Shown: positions 1-7,785, counted from the stretch's first letter. The stretch: 18,149 bases of DNA from CAYSUS01 sp964434165 (GCA_964434165.1 CAYSUS010000128.1:1-18149), one strand, 5' to 3'. Notes: generated by a model from the letters alone, not told the origin. Made by a program: numbers and translations.

Positions 1-5
1 CCGCC

Positions 6-428
6 ATGCCGCTGAAGACCCATCTCGACGAACAGCCGCAGATGAACATGACGCCGATGATCGACTGCGTGTTCCTGCTGCTGATCTTCTTCCTGGCCGC
101 GTCGCGACTCGACGAGGCCCAGGAGAAACGGATCGCGCTGCGCCTGCCCGAGGTCGTGGACCGCGGTGCGCTGACCGCCGCGCCGGCGAAGAAGGTGGTC
201 AGCGTGTATCGCGATGGGTCGATCACCCTGGACGGCAGTCCGATCGGCATTCGCGAGCTCACGGCCCAGCTTGCGGCGGCGCGGAGTCAGTACGCCGACC
301 TCGGCGTGCTCGTGCGCGGCGATGCCCAGGGCCAGTACGAGCACGTCGCCCAAGTGCTCAACGCCTGCAAGCAGGCGGGTATCCGGCAACTGGGGATCTC
401 CGTGCGCACGATCCGGCCGGGGGAATGA
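6..428 (+). CDS. exbD: ExbD/TolR-family biopolymer transport protein
   Basis: A 140-aa inner-membrane protein of the ExbD/TolR family, which with an ExbB/TolQ-type partner forms the proton channel that powers TonB- or Tol-like envelope machines. Residues 14-36 give the family signature: Asn-Met-Thr-Pro-Met-Ile-Asp followed by a hydrophobic helix. Asp20 matches the conserved membrane aspartate of ExbD/TolR that carries protons. The rest (about 40-140) is the periplasmic domain, and the length is typical. The ATG lies five bases from the window edge, so an earlier start cannot be excluded, though the N-terminus has the usual short polar lead. The stop is 3 nt before the next gene's ATG, so the two are very likely co-transcribed and translationally coupled. 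An ExbB-like gene is expected upstream, outside the window. Confidence 0.93.
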   Translation: MPLKTHLDEQPQMNMTPMIDCVFLLLIFFLAASRLDEAQEKRIALRLPEVVDRGALTAAPAKKVVSVYRDGSITLDGSPIGIRELTAQLAAARSQYADLGVLVRGDAQGQYEHVAQVLNACKQAGIRQLGISVRTIRPGE

Positions 429-431
429 CCG

Positions 432-2564
432 ATGTGCGCCGTGCGCCTCGACCATCTGCTGGAGTACCTCACCGGCGGCGGGCTGCTGCTCGGGCTGCTA
501 TGGCTGGGCTTGGCGCTTCTGACCGTGGGCCTGATCGCCTTGATGCTCACGCGGTGGGGCCAGTCGCGGTCGCTGCGCAAATGCCTGGCCATGTCGATCC
601 TGGCCCACCTGCTGCTGGCCGGATACTCCACGACCGTCCGCATCGTGGACGCCACGCGGCAGATGGCCGACGACGCGCCCCTGCGGGTCTCGCTGGACGA
701 CGCCCCGAATCCCGAACCGGCGGACAAGGCCTACTCCGAGCATCCGTGGGAGACCTTCTCCCACGAGCGGACCCTCCCGACGAAGACCGAGCCCTTGCCG
801 CGGGAAACCTCCTCGCCGGACCTCGCCCCCCAGCGGACCCGCCCGGTCGATGCCGTTTCGCTCCCCGATGCCGCCCCTGTGGGAGCGCTACGGCCGCACC
901 ACGTGCCCGGGCGCGAGCCGGGTGGATTGACCGAAGAGGTGCCCTGGGCACCGGTCGGCGTGGGCAAGGCCCCCGAGAAGATCGAGGCCCCGACCGCGCA
1001 GCGGCGCGAGGAGAAAGGCCCGACGGTGCCCGATCTGCCCGGCCGCCAGCGCGAGCCTGTCGCTTCCAAGTCGAGGCCCGCGCCGAAGCGAGCCCGCGTG
1101 CCCGGGCTGTCGGCGGCGATGTTCAAGACGCCCCCGCCGCTGCCGCGGATCACGGACGACCCCGACTCGCCCGCGCCCGGCGGACTGATCGGCCCGTTCT
1201 CGGAGATCGTTTCTATCCCGCCCCGGGGCAAACCGGCGCCCGCGGAAAGCGTGCACGCCAGCCTGGTGACCGGGCAGGGCGGCAACCGGTCCTTGCCGGC
1301 CGACGCAGTCCGCGGCCCCGGACGTACATCGCCGCCCTCGCTCGGTGGGGTGGTCGGCAAGCATCGGCCCGAACTGGGGCCGATGGCCGCCTGGAGCGCC
1401 GCTCGCGGCGACGTGGGACCGCCTCCGGTGGCGATGCGCCGCCCGGGCGAGGCGCCGGCCGGTGTGCCCGAGATCTACAAGCTCCGCACCGCCCCCAATC
1501 GCGCCGAACTGGCCGCCCGACAGGGCGCCAACGAAGAGACCGAGCAAGCGGTCAAGGCCGCGCTGAAGTGGCTTGCGGAGAACCAGGATGCGGACGGCCG
1601 ATGGGACGCCAGCCGCCACGGCGCGGGGCGCGAGCTGCTCGTGTCGGGGCGCAATCGAATGGGGGCGGGCGCCAATGCCGACACGTCCACCACGGGGCTC
1701 GCCTTGCTCGCCTTCCTTGCCGCGGGCCACACGCATCTGAAGGGCGAGCACCAGCAGACCGTGCGCCGCGGCTTGGAGTTCCTGCTTCGCTCGCAAAGCG
1801 CCGATGGGAGCCTCGGCGGCCAGGCCGGAACGTACGCGTTCATGTACGCGCACGCCATCGCCGCGTTCGCCATGAGCGAAGCCCTGGCCATGTCCGGCGA
1901 CGACCGCCTGCGCGAACCCGTGCGCCGCGCGGTGGGCTACACCCTGGGCGCGCAGGACCCGAAATCCGGCGGCTGGCGCTACAAGCCGGGTGACGAGGGC
2001 GACACGAGCCAGCTCGGCTGGCAGCTCATGGCACTGAAGAGCGCCGAGCTGGGAGGAATCGGCATCCCGCGCCAGACCAAACTCGGGGCGATGCGGTTCT
2101 TGAGGGACGTCTCGTCGGGGCGCGCGGGCGGACTGGCCGCGTACCGGGTCAAGCAGCGCCAGGAGCCCGTCACCCACTCCATGACCGCCGAAGCCCTCGT
2201 CTGCCGGCAGTTCCTGGGCGTGCCTTCCAGCGACCCCGCCTGTCGCGAGGCAGGTGACTTCCTCCTTGGGCGTCTCCCGGGCCAGGGCGACGACAACCTC
2301 TACTACTGGTATTACGGCACGCTCGGCATGTACCAGCTCCAGGGCACCTACTGGCGGCAATGGGAGCCGGCCATGAAGAAGACCCTCCTTGCGCGTCAGG
2401 TCCGGCACGGCCCGCTGGCCGGAACGTGGAACCCGGACACCCGTTGGGACAACTACGGCGGCCGGGTTTACAGCACGGCCCTGTCCTCGCTGTGCCTCGA
2501 GGTGTACTACCGATTCCTCCCGCTCTACATGGATGCATCTAGCAATTCCGAGGGGGGCGAGTGA
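432..2564 (+). CDS. TonB-like anchored protein with C-terminal squalene-cyclase/prenyltransferase-type toroid
   Basis: A 710-aa membrane-anchored protein in three parts. (1) Two hydrophobic helices at about 15-40 and 50-68, separated by a basic loop (residues 41-50). The second contains Ser55-x3-His59, the same Ser-x3-His spacing found in the TonB transmembrane anchor. (2) A proline-rich, low-complexity stretch at about 75-355, as in TonB/TolA spacers. (3) From about 365 to 690, repeated helix pairs with Asp-Gly-x-Trp-like turns (AENQDADGRW, QSADGSLGG, KSGGWRYKPG), typical of the prenyltransferase/squalene-oxidase repeat alpha/alpha toroid. A cyclase's catalytic Asp-rich motif is not evident, so a binding or structural role is likelier than terpene synthesis. 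The ATG at 432 follows GGGGGA with good spacing and 3 nt after exbD. Fold is confident; function is inferred from the ExbD neighbour. Confidence 0.85.
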   Translation: MCAVRLDHLLEYLTGGGLLLGLLWLGLALLTVGLIALMLTRWGQSRSLRKCLAMSILAHLLLAGYSTTVRIVDATRQMADDAPLRVSLDDAPNPEPADKAYSEHPWETFSHERTLPTKTEPLPRETSSPDLAPQRTRPVDAVSLPDAAPVGALRPHHVPGREPGGLTEEVPWAPVGVGKAPEKIEAPTAQRREEKGPTVPDLPGRQREPVASKSRPAPKRARVPGLSAAMFKTPPPLPRITDDPDSPAPGGLIGPFSEIVSIPPRGKPAPAESVHASLVTGQGGNRSLPADAVRGPGRTSPPSLGGVVGKHRPELGPMAAWSAARGDVGPPPVAMRRPGEAPAGVPEIYKLRTAPNRAELAARQGANEETEQAVKAALKWLAENQDADGRWDASRHGAGRELLVSGRNRMGAGANADTSTTGLALLAFLAAGHTHLKGEHQQTVRRGLEFLLRSQSADGSLGGQAGTYAFMYAHAIAAFAMSEALAMSGDDRLREPVRRAVGYTLGAQDPKSGGWRYKPGDEGDTSQLGWQLMALKSAELGGIGIPRQTKLGAMRFLRDVSSGRAGGLAAYRVKQRQEPVTHSMTAEALVCRQFLGVPSSDPACREAGDFLLGRLPGQGDDNLYYWYYGTLGMYQLQGTYWRQWEPAMKKTLLARQVRHGPLAGTWNPDTRWDNYGGRVYSTALSSLCLEVYYRFLPLYMDASSNSEGGE

Positions 2565-2619
2565 TGGGCGCCCCGTTGGGGGTACGGCGGTAATCTGTGT
2601 GAAGGGTCCTGGGGGCCGT

Positions 2620-2647
2620 TTGACACGGTACATCCGCCCATTAGAAT
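2620..2647 (+). promoter_or_regulatory. sigma70-like promoter for the tat gene pair
   Basis: TTGACA (2620-2625), a 16-bp spacer, then TAGAAT (2642-2647): a perfect -35 and a -10 one base off consensus, in the intergenic gap after the toroid gene. Transcription would start near 2654, giving a leader of about 220 nt before the first tatA ATG. No ORF is supported in that leader. Confidence 0.6.
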
Positions 2648-2873
2648 GGTTTAGTGGGGCTGCGATAGCGGTTTGCCGAGGTCAGTGGTGTTCGCGCGGG
2701 AGTGGTCTTTGGCACGCCGTGCGTGCCGACGACAACCGGAAGAGCGTCCCGTGAGCCGTTGACGTAACACCGACCCGGGCTGCCGCCCGCGCCCCGGCGG
2801 ATTCCCTTGCGGCAGACCCGCCCACCAATCGGTCCACCTGCCCCACGCTCTCCCTTTGCGCGAGGACGTTTTC

Positions 2874-3086
2874 ATGCATCCCTTGTTGGGCTATTTCTTC
2901 GGCGGCGTGGGCGTTTGGGAGATGCTGTTCGTCGCCCTGATCGTGCTGTTGCTCTTCGGCAATCGGCTGCCGAGCGTGATGCGGTCCCTGGGCCGCGGCG
3001 TTGTCGAGTTCAAGAAGGGCGTCCAGGGCATTGAGGAGGACGTGGAGGGCTCGGGCAAGAACGAAGACAAGACGGCCAGCAGTTGA
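2874..3086 (+). CDS. tatA: TatA-family twin-arginine translocase subunit
   Basis: A 70-aa single-pass membrane protein of the TatA/TatB family, which assembles with TatC to move folded proteins across the inner membrane. It has the standard layout: a short N-terminus, a transmembrane helix at about 13-28 starting at Trp15-Glu16, the Phe28-Gly29 hinge, then an amphipathic helix at about 31-52 (RLPSVMRSLGRGVVEFKKG) and an acidic/polar tail. The ATG at 2874 is chosen over an in-frame TTG at 2856 because GAGG sits about 10 nt upstream and the resulting N-terminus fits the family. A second TatA-like gene follows 105 nt downstream; no tatC lies in the window. TatA or TatB function cannot be separated by sequence alone, but the short tail favours TatA. 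Confidence 0.88.
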   Translation: MHPLLGYFFGGVGVWEMLFVALIVLLLFGNRLPSVMRSLGRGVVEFKKGVQGIEEDVEGSGKNEDKTASS

Positions 3087-3191
3087 TCTGCGCCCCCTCC
3101 CTCCCGCCATCTCCAAGCGCGGCGCTCCTGTCCGGCTGCCGCGCTTGGCAAAGGCCGCGCCAACTCCCACGCACAGGTCGCACCGCTCGCC

Positions 3192-3497
3192 ATGGGTCCG
3201 CCCGAACTCCTTATTATCCTCGTGATTGCCGTGCTTCTGTACGGCAAGCGGCTTCCGGAAGTCGCCCGGTCGCTTGGCAAGACCATGATGGAGTTCAAGA
3301 GGGGTATCAGCGGGCTTCAGGAGGAGTTACAATCCAGCCTTCGCGAGGAGACCTCTTCTTCCTCGTCCGCGGGGTCCTCCGCCGGCCCGTCGGCCGCGGT
3401 CGAAGAGGACGAGGAGCCGACGGCTCCGAAGTTCGAGCCCCCTCCGAGCGAACCCAAACCGGGCGCGGAGTTGTCCAAGGATTCGGCGAAGGTGTAA
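3192..3497 (+). CDS. TatA/TatB-family translocase subunit, second copy
   Basis: A 101-aa TatA/B-family protein. The transmembrane helix is at about 4-17 with Glu5 at its start, followed by Tyr17-Gly18 at the hinge position and the amphipathic helix KRLPEVARSLGKTMMEFKRG (19-38). Residues 39-101 are a longer low-complexity tail rich in Ser, Glu and Pro. Compared with its upstream neighbour the membrane and hinge regions are clearly related but the tail is about 45 residues longer, which leans toward a TatB-like role; this is a weak inference. It probably shares the transcript from the promoter near 2620. Only a weak Shine-Dalgarno (AGG, about 15 nt away) precedes the ATG, so it may be translated less than the first copy. 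Confidence 0.86.
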   Translation: MGPPELLIILVIAVLLYGKRLPEVARSLGKTMMEFKRGISGLQEELQSSLREETSSSSSAGSSAGPSAAVEEDEEPTAPKFEPPPSEPKPGAELSKDSAKV

Positions 3498-3588
3498 GGC
3501 GTCTGCTGCCGACAAGGTACTGGCGCGGTCTTGCCAGGACGGAATGGGCAGTAGGGGGAGATTCCTACCGATTCACAAACTATCCATC

Positions 3589-3662
<74 letters not shown>

Positions 3663-3667
3663 CTTCC

Positions 3668-3702
3668 AAAGCCGTTGCGAGCACAGGACTTGCGACGGCT
3701 TT
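3668..3702 (+). terminator. Intrinsic terminator after tRNA-Val
   Basis: Arms 3668-3681 and 3689-3702 form a 14-bp stem (two G-T wobbles) around a 7-nt loop, CACAGGA. The stem begins AAAGCCGT and ends ACGGCTTT, so the downstream arm supplies a short T run. It sits 5 nt after the tRNA, as expected for tRNA 3' processing and termination. Confidence 0.75.
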
Positions 3703-4021
3703 CCGTTTGCGCTGGTCTGAGCCCGATTCCCCTGACCCCAATCCTGACCCCTATTCCGCGCGCTGGGACAGTGGTCATCCCCCCGGTGACAGCCCCGCTG
3801 GCTCCCCTGCCGGCCCGTCGTCGCGATCCCACACCGAGCGCGTCACCCGGCAGCAGGTTCGCGAGGCCGTTGTCCAGGCGGCCTGTAAAGGACGTCTCAA
3901 GTTGTTTATCGTACGGTCGTATGAAGAGGGGATGCGCGGAGTGGGTGGATGAGTTGGCGAAGGTCAACAGGCGGGCCGGGAAAAGCCCGACGCAATGCAT
4001 GGACGAGGAGGAGTCGAGACC
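3703..4021. other. Gene-free stretch between tRNA-Val terminator and the 230-aa gene
   Basis: No convincing coding sequence is seen on either strand. A 9-bp direct repeat, CCTGACCCC, occurs at 3731-3739 and 3743-3751. A strong Shine-Dalgarno for the next gene (GAGGAGGAG, 4005-4013) closes the region. I looked for a copy of the tRNA 3' end here and elsewhere in the window as an attachment site and found none. Confidence 0.6.
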
Positions 4022-4714
4022 ATGAGTGCCCGCAGGCCAGCCAAGACGATCGACGAAGTCCTCGCGGAGTTCCTGGCCGACCAGGAGGCGAGACTCAGTG
4101 ATCGGACCTTCCGGCAATACGAGAGCATCATCGGCCTGTATGGTTCCTACCTGGAGAGCTACTGGCCCGACTGTGACGAGAAAGAATACGCCCGAATCAC
4201 CAGCGCCGGAGGCACCTATTGCGGCACCCTTGGCCCGGACGGCATCATCGGTGGGACTTCCGAGTTCCTCGGGTATTTCATGCCGCGCAAGGTGATGGCT
4301 GGCAAGGATACCATGAAGGCAGCCGCGACGGTGACGAAGAAGCTCGTCAAGTGGTTGGCCGAGAAGGGCTACGTGGAAGACGAAGAGGCTTTGGAAAGGG
4401 CCGAGGAGCGAGCCGGAGAGGCTGCCCGGGATTTGCCGTCGGCAAGCGACGTGGCCGATCTGCTCGAAGCCTACATCGACGAGCACATCCCGACCCGCTA
4501 CTCAAGAGAGATTGAGGACCACTTCATTGTCACGCGGGTCGAGCCGGGCAAACTCTGGCTGGAGCCGCTCACGTCGGGCGACCGGCAGATCGGTCCTGTC
4601 CCGGTGCCCCGCGAAGTGAGCCGCCTGTGCGGGAAAGGCTGGGACATCAGCGGGACCGCCGTGAAGACGCCCAAGGGCTGGCGGCTGCTGGAGGTGTGGA
4701 ATGTCACGCCGTAG
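4022..4714 (+). CDS. Conserved unknown protein with integrase core-binding-like N-terminus
   Basis: A 230-aa cytoplasmic protein with no signal peptide or membrane helix. The first 60 residues (about 8-60, ...TIDEVLAEFLADQEARLS... then RTFRQYESII...) read like the SAM-like, DNA-contacting domain of tyrosine recombinases. No recombinase catalytic domain (Arg-His-x-x-Arg-Tyr) follows. The middle (110-150) is charged and helical, and the C-terminus (160-230) looks like a compact beta-rich domain ending KGWRLLEVWNVTP. I recall full-length proteins of this architecture in many bacteria and archaea, so it is probably intact and not a truncated integrase; this is memory, not a search. The ATG at 4022 is chosen because GAGGAGGAG lies 8 nt upstream; an in-frame ATG at 3995 lacks one. 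Function unknown. Confidence 0.8.
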   Translation: MSARRPAKTIDEVLAEFLADQEARLSDRTFRQYESIIGLYGSYLESYWPDCDEKEYARITSAGGTYCGTLGPDGIIGGTSEFLGYFMPRKVMAGKDTMKAAATVTKKLVKWLAEKGYVEDEEALERAEERAGEAARDLPSASDVADLLEAYIDEHIPTRYSREIEDHFIVTRVEPGKLWLEPLTSGDRQIGPVPVPREVSRLCGKGWDISGTAVKTPKGWRLLEVWNVTP

Positions 4715-4792
4715 AGCAAGCGGGAAGAAATCCTCAGCAGGCACGGACTCCCATGATGGCGCGGATCGTGGCCTTCTGCGACTCGCGGGGCG

Positions 4793-4978
4793 GTGGAGAC
4801 CTCATTGAGAAGCGATCGCAAGGCTGCTCCCTTTTCCGCGAGGACAACGGCCGCCCGGCTGCGTCCCACAGGAAAGGGCGACCTGGTGGAGGTCATGTGG
4901 TGGAGCCACCGAGACCGGTGGGACCAGATCGGCGATTTCGGGCCAATGGTCGTGCCGCTGGACGAAGCCCTGGAGTGA
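4793..4978 (+). CDS. Small hypothetical protein
   Basis: A possible 61-aa protein starting with GTG, with weak ribosome binding potential (GCGGGGC just upstream). Residues 1-25 are basic and poorly ordered; residues 26-61 look like a genuine folded segment (RPTGKGDLVEVMWWSHRDRW followed by a Gly-Asp-Phe-Gly turn and a Pro-Leu-Asp-Glu-Ala-Leu end). The two adjacent tryptophans and the alternating beta-like pattern are unlikely in a random frame. It lies 78 nt after the 230-aa gene on the same strand and could share its transcript. The abrupt end at Leu-Glu raises the possibility that the C-terminus is clipped. No function can be assigned. Confidence 0.45.
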   Translation: METSLRSDRKAAPFSARTTAARLRPTGKGDLVEVMWWSHRDRWDQIGDFGPMVVPLDEALE

Positions 4979-5534
4979 ATCGACTTTTCGATAGCCGCGC
5001 ATGCGAGGGCCGATCGGCGGCAAGTTCAAGAGGGATCCGTTTCAGGGTGCGCGTACGCGAAATCGAGCGGGAACCCCAGGAGCAATCCCCCAGCGCCAGA
5101 CCCTTCTGGATACGCTGAACTCTCAGGGCTCTTCGAGTACCCGATTCGCACCCGCAAGCATCGCGCTTGTTCGCGGCGATGCGAGGGTTGCTATTGGACA
5201 CCTGGAGCAGGCACACTCCGTGTGCCGTCCGCCGCCTCCCAGGGACGCCCTCTAACAAGGCCCCGAAGGTTCCGCCGTTTGCCTTTCGAACGACCTCCTG
5301 CCGCACCGGAAGCTATTCGCAAGCGAAGCGGACGGCACACGAGGTGTGCCTGCTACGGCTGGGGGGCAAAAGAGAGGGAGCGCGCGAGCCCGTGAAGGAA
5401 CTCGACAGGGGCCTTGCCACCAGTCCCCGGCCTCCTGCAAACGGCGCTTGCTGACGCGCTGCGGCGTCCGGCGCCGCCTTCAGTCGAGGGACAGGCGTAC
5501 ACGGCGCGAGGTCATTCGTGGCGTTGGCCCCAGA
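4979..5534. other. Gene-free convergent intergenic region
   Basis: About 555 bp between a + strand gene end and a - strand gene end. Apart from the inverted pair of hairpin repeats at 5206-5354 I see no coding sequence. Reading frames here have poor codon bias and shift composition repeatedly. Confidence 0.6.
5206..5354. repeat. Inverted pair of REP-like hairpin repeats
   Basis: Two 27-bp copies in opposite orientation (5206-5232 and 5328-5354) match at 25 of 27 positions; only a TC/CT swap in the loop differs. Each contains its own hairpin, GGCACAC-3 nt-GTGTGCC (5210-5226 and its counterpart 5334-5350). About 95 bp of unremarkable sequence lies between them. The position between convergent gene ends is typical of REP/BIME-type elements. 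Confidence 0.75.
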
Positions 5535-7697
5535 TCACCTGTTTGCGGGAGCCTGGCTCACGCGGTCTGAGATCGGCCTCAGCGTGAAGTCCTTGATCGT
5601 GACTCCCTTGGCGTATCCCTCGCTCTTGTGCGAGAACCGAAGCACGTTCTGGCCCTGGACCAGTTCGACTTCAACCGGTGCGGTCGTGTCCCACATGCCG
5701 ACGGTGAACGGCAGCGCGATCTCGATCGGGCTCTTGGCATCGTTGACCGCCAGCAGCAGGCTCTGCCTCCAACTGGGCGTCACGACCCGCGCGGTGAGCG
5801 CGTACTTGCCGGCGGCCGGGGCGTCGAAGGTGTACTGGAAATCCTGATTCCCGCCGTTGCGGCTGTAGTGCAACTGCTTTCCGCCGAGGTTGCTTTCCAT
5901 GAAGATGATCTTGCCGGTGCTCTTGGTCGGGCTGCTGGTGGCTGCCGCGGGAATCGTGATCACGCCGCTGCTGGCAACGACGACCTTGCGGTCCGCGTCG
6001 GTCAGGTTCGCCTCGGCAAGGTCGACCTTCTCCTTGGTTTCGTTGGCCTCGCCGATGTCCTCCCCGACCGCGGCCAGCGTCTTCGCCTTCGCGGCCTCGA
6101 TGATTCCGCGCTGCGCGTCGAGGGCCACGCCGTTCCAGAACTCGGGATCGCCGGAGAGGAGACCTAAGACCCGCTTCTCGCCCATGACGTCGCCGATCCA
6201 GTGCGCGCGCTTGACCTGCATGTAGGGCTCGCCGACGGCGCGGGCCTGCGTGGTGGCGAGGAAATCGAGGTCCTTGTTGTAGGGCGTCTTGGTCCACCCG
6301 GCCCCCCAGCCTCCGCCAAGGCAGACCACCCAGCCATCGGGCGTCCAGTGGGCCAGGGCGGCGTGGCCGCGCTGGGGACGTGCCGTGGTGGGAATGCCGA
6401 AGGCGCGGAGGATGAAGCGGCCGAAGAAGGCGCGACGGCCGCAGACGCCGCCGTTCATCAGGATGTTCTGGAAGAACTGCAATTCGTCCTTGTCGTACTT
6501 GTTGTCCTGCGATCCATACCTGATATCGGTCCTCACCGCCGCCACGTAACGCCAGCGATAGTCGGGGGTGCTGATGTGGTCGGGGCGGTAGTTGCGGAGC
6601 ATCTCGCGCCCCCAGGTGAGGATTTCCTCCGGCTCCTCGCCATTGACCACCATGCGGTAGTCCCACACGCTCAAATCCCCAAAGCCCGGGTCGAGCTCGC
6701 CGTCGAGGAAGGCCTTCTCGAAGTGGAGGTAACGCTTGACCGGGTCGACCGTGGCGGGCGCATCGGTCCGGCCCTTGGCGTTTCGCTGCGCGCGAGGCAC
6801 CGCATGTTCCAGGGCGACCGCCAGGGCCAGCCGCTGCAGCGTGCCCGCGCGAGCCTTGGTGCTCGCCTTCTGGAGGTCGTTGTAGATCTTCATCGCCTGG
6901 CCGTACTTGCCGTCCTTGGCACCGTCGGCGACGGCCATTTGCACCAGCAGGGCATCATCGGCCAGCATTCGCTCGACCAGTCTCCACAGCGATTCGCCCT
7001 GCTGGGCAAATGCCGCCAGACCGCGCGGCGTGGCTTCGAGCAGGACGACGTATCTCGCCAACCTGGCATCCAGCCTATCGCTCGAAAGGAGGGACTCCAG
7101 GCCCAAGTCCTCGATCGCCGCCATCGTCCGAGCCTTCGCTCGGGCAAGGGCCTCCTCCGCTTCCTTCAGTTCCCTTTCAACTCTCGGCTTCTCACGCTCC
7201 GCCTTGTCCAGGGCCGCCTGACGCTGCTTGAGCGCCTCGACCCCGTCTTCCCGGTTCTTCTGCCATTTGACCAGCTCTTCTTGCGCCGCTTCGCGCTCGG
7301 CCTCCGTGGTCGCCTTCGTCAGCTTCGCCTTGGCCGCGGCGATCCCCTTGTCCGCGCCGCCGATCCACTTGCCCTTCGCGTGGGCCACCAGGGCTCTTGC
7401 GGTACCGATCTCGCCCAAGCGCTGCTGCGCCGCTTTGACCGCCTCGCTGGCAGCGACTTCGGCCTCGCGGGCCTTCAGGTAGGCGGCCTTCTTCTGCGCG
7501 TCCACGTCCGGCAGGGCACGGGTGATCTCCGCCTTCAGATCCGAGAGCATGCCCTCGTACCGCACCAGGAGCTTCTGCCCAACCACGGTGAGCGGCGTTT
7601 CCGGGGCCGCCTTCTTCCTGGCCGCCCACGCGTCCGATGCCCCGATCGCCGCAGCAATCAGCGCCCCACAGATGCTTGCCAACTTCGTCGTTCTCAT
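5535..7697 (-). CDS. Secreted coiled-coil / transglutaminase-like protein with C-terminal carbohydrate-binding-type domain
   Basis: A 720-aa exported protein. Residues 1-25 form a signal peptide ending Ala-Trp-Ala. Residues about 55-200 are rich in Ala, Glu, Lys and Arg in a coiled-coil pattern. At about 400-465 there is a transglutaminase-like core: Cys419 in NGGVCGRRAFFGRF, then GIPTTARPQRGHAALAHW with His445, and Asp454 in TPDGW, a plausible Cys-His-Asp triad. Residues about 590-710 (beginning STGKIIFMES, with DFQYTFDAPAAGKYALTARV) resemble a beta-sandwich CBM6/35-like or galactose-binding fold. The ATG at 7697 is preferred because GGAG lies 8 nt upstream; the ATG two codons earlier (7703) is too close to it. 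A secreted esterase gene lies upstream on the same strand. A surface hydrolase or crosslinking role is inferred, not shown. Confidence 0.72.
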   Translation of the reverse strand: MRTTKLASICGALIAAAIGASDAWAARKKAAPETPLTVVGQKLLVRYEGMLSDLKAEITRALPDVDAQKKAAYLKAREAEVAASEAVKAAQQRLGEIGTARALVAHAKGKWIGGADKGIAAAKAKLTKATTEAEREAAQEELVKWQKNREDGVEALKQRQAALDKAEREKPRVERELKEAEEALARAKARTMAAIEDLGLESLLSSDRLDARLARYVVLLEATPRGLAAFAQQGESLWRLVERMLADDALLVQMAVADGAKDGKYGQAMKIYNDLQKASTKARAGTLQRLALAVALEHAVPRAQRNAKGRTDAPATVDPVKRYLHFEKAFLDGELDPGFGDLSVWDYRMVVNGEEPEEILTWGREMLRNYRPDHISTPDYRWRYVAAVRTDIRYGSQDNKYDKDELQFFQNILMNGGVCGRRAFFGRFILRAFGIPTTARPQRGHAALAHWTPDGWVVCLGGGWGAGWTKTPYNKDLDFLATTQARAVGEPYMQVKRAHWIGDVMGEKRVLGLLSGDPEFWNGVALDAQRGIIEAAKAKTLAAVGEDIGEANETKEKVDLAEANLTDADRKVVVASSGVITIPAAATSSPTKSTGKIIFMESNLGGKQLHYSRNGGNQDFQYTFDAPAAGKYALTARVVTPSWRQSLLLAVNDAKSPIEIALPFTVGMWDTTAPVEVELVQGQNVLRFSHKSEGYAKGVTIKDFTLRPISDRVSQAPANR

Positions 7698-7749
7698 TCT
7701 CATTGCTCCAAGCCCTTTGCTTGCGTCACTCGATTTGCAGGAGTTCGTT

Positions 7750-7785
7750 ATCGGTTCTGGCCGCGACATCGGTTCTGGTCGCGAC
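7750..7785. repeat. Two-copy 18-bp tandem repeat
   Basis: Copies at 7750-7767 and 7768-7785, starting ATCGGTTCTGG and ending CGCGAC, abut exactly and differ at one position (C/T). They lie about 50 bp upstream of the start of the transglutaminase-like gene, in its leader or promoter region. Confidence 0.75.

Noticed and set aside
425..1993. 522-aa + strand frame overlapping the toroid gene
   Set aside because: Out-of-frame translation dominated by Arg, Gly, Pro and Ala; the 432 frame has membrane helices and a clear fold.
888..2633. Long - strand reading frame opposite the toroid gene
   Set aside because: Antisense shadow of a strongly supported + strand gene; composition is Arg/Gly/Ala/His-rich with no domain.
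5206..5354. Possible CRISPR array
   Set aside because: Only two copies, in opposite orientation, with a single 95-bp interval; it fits REP-like hairpins instead.
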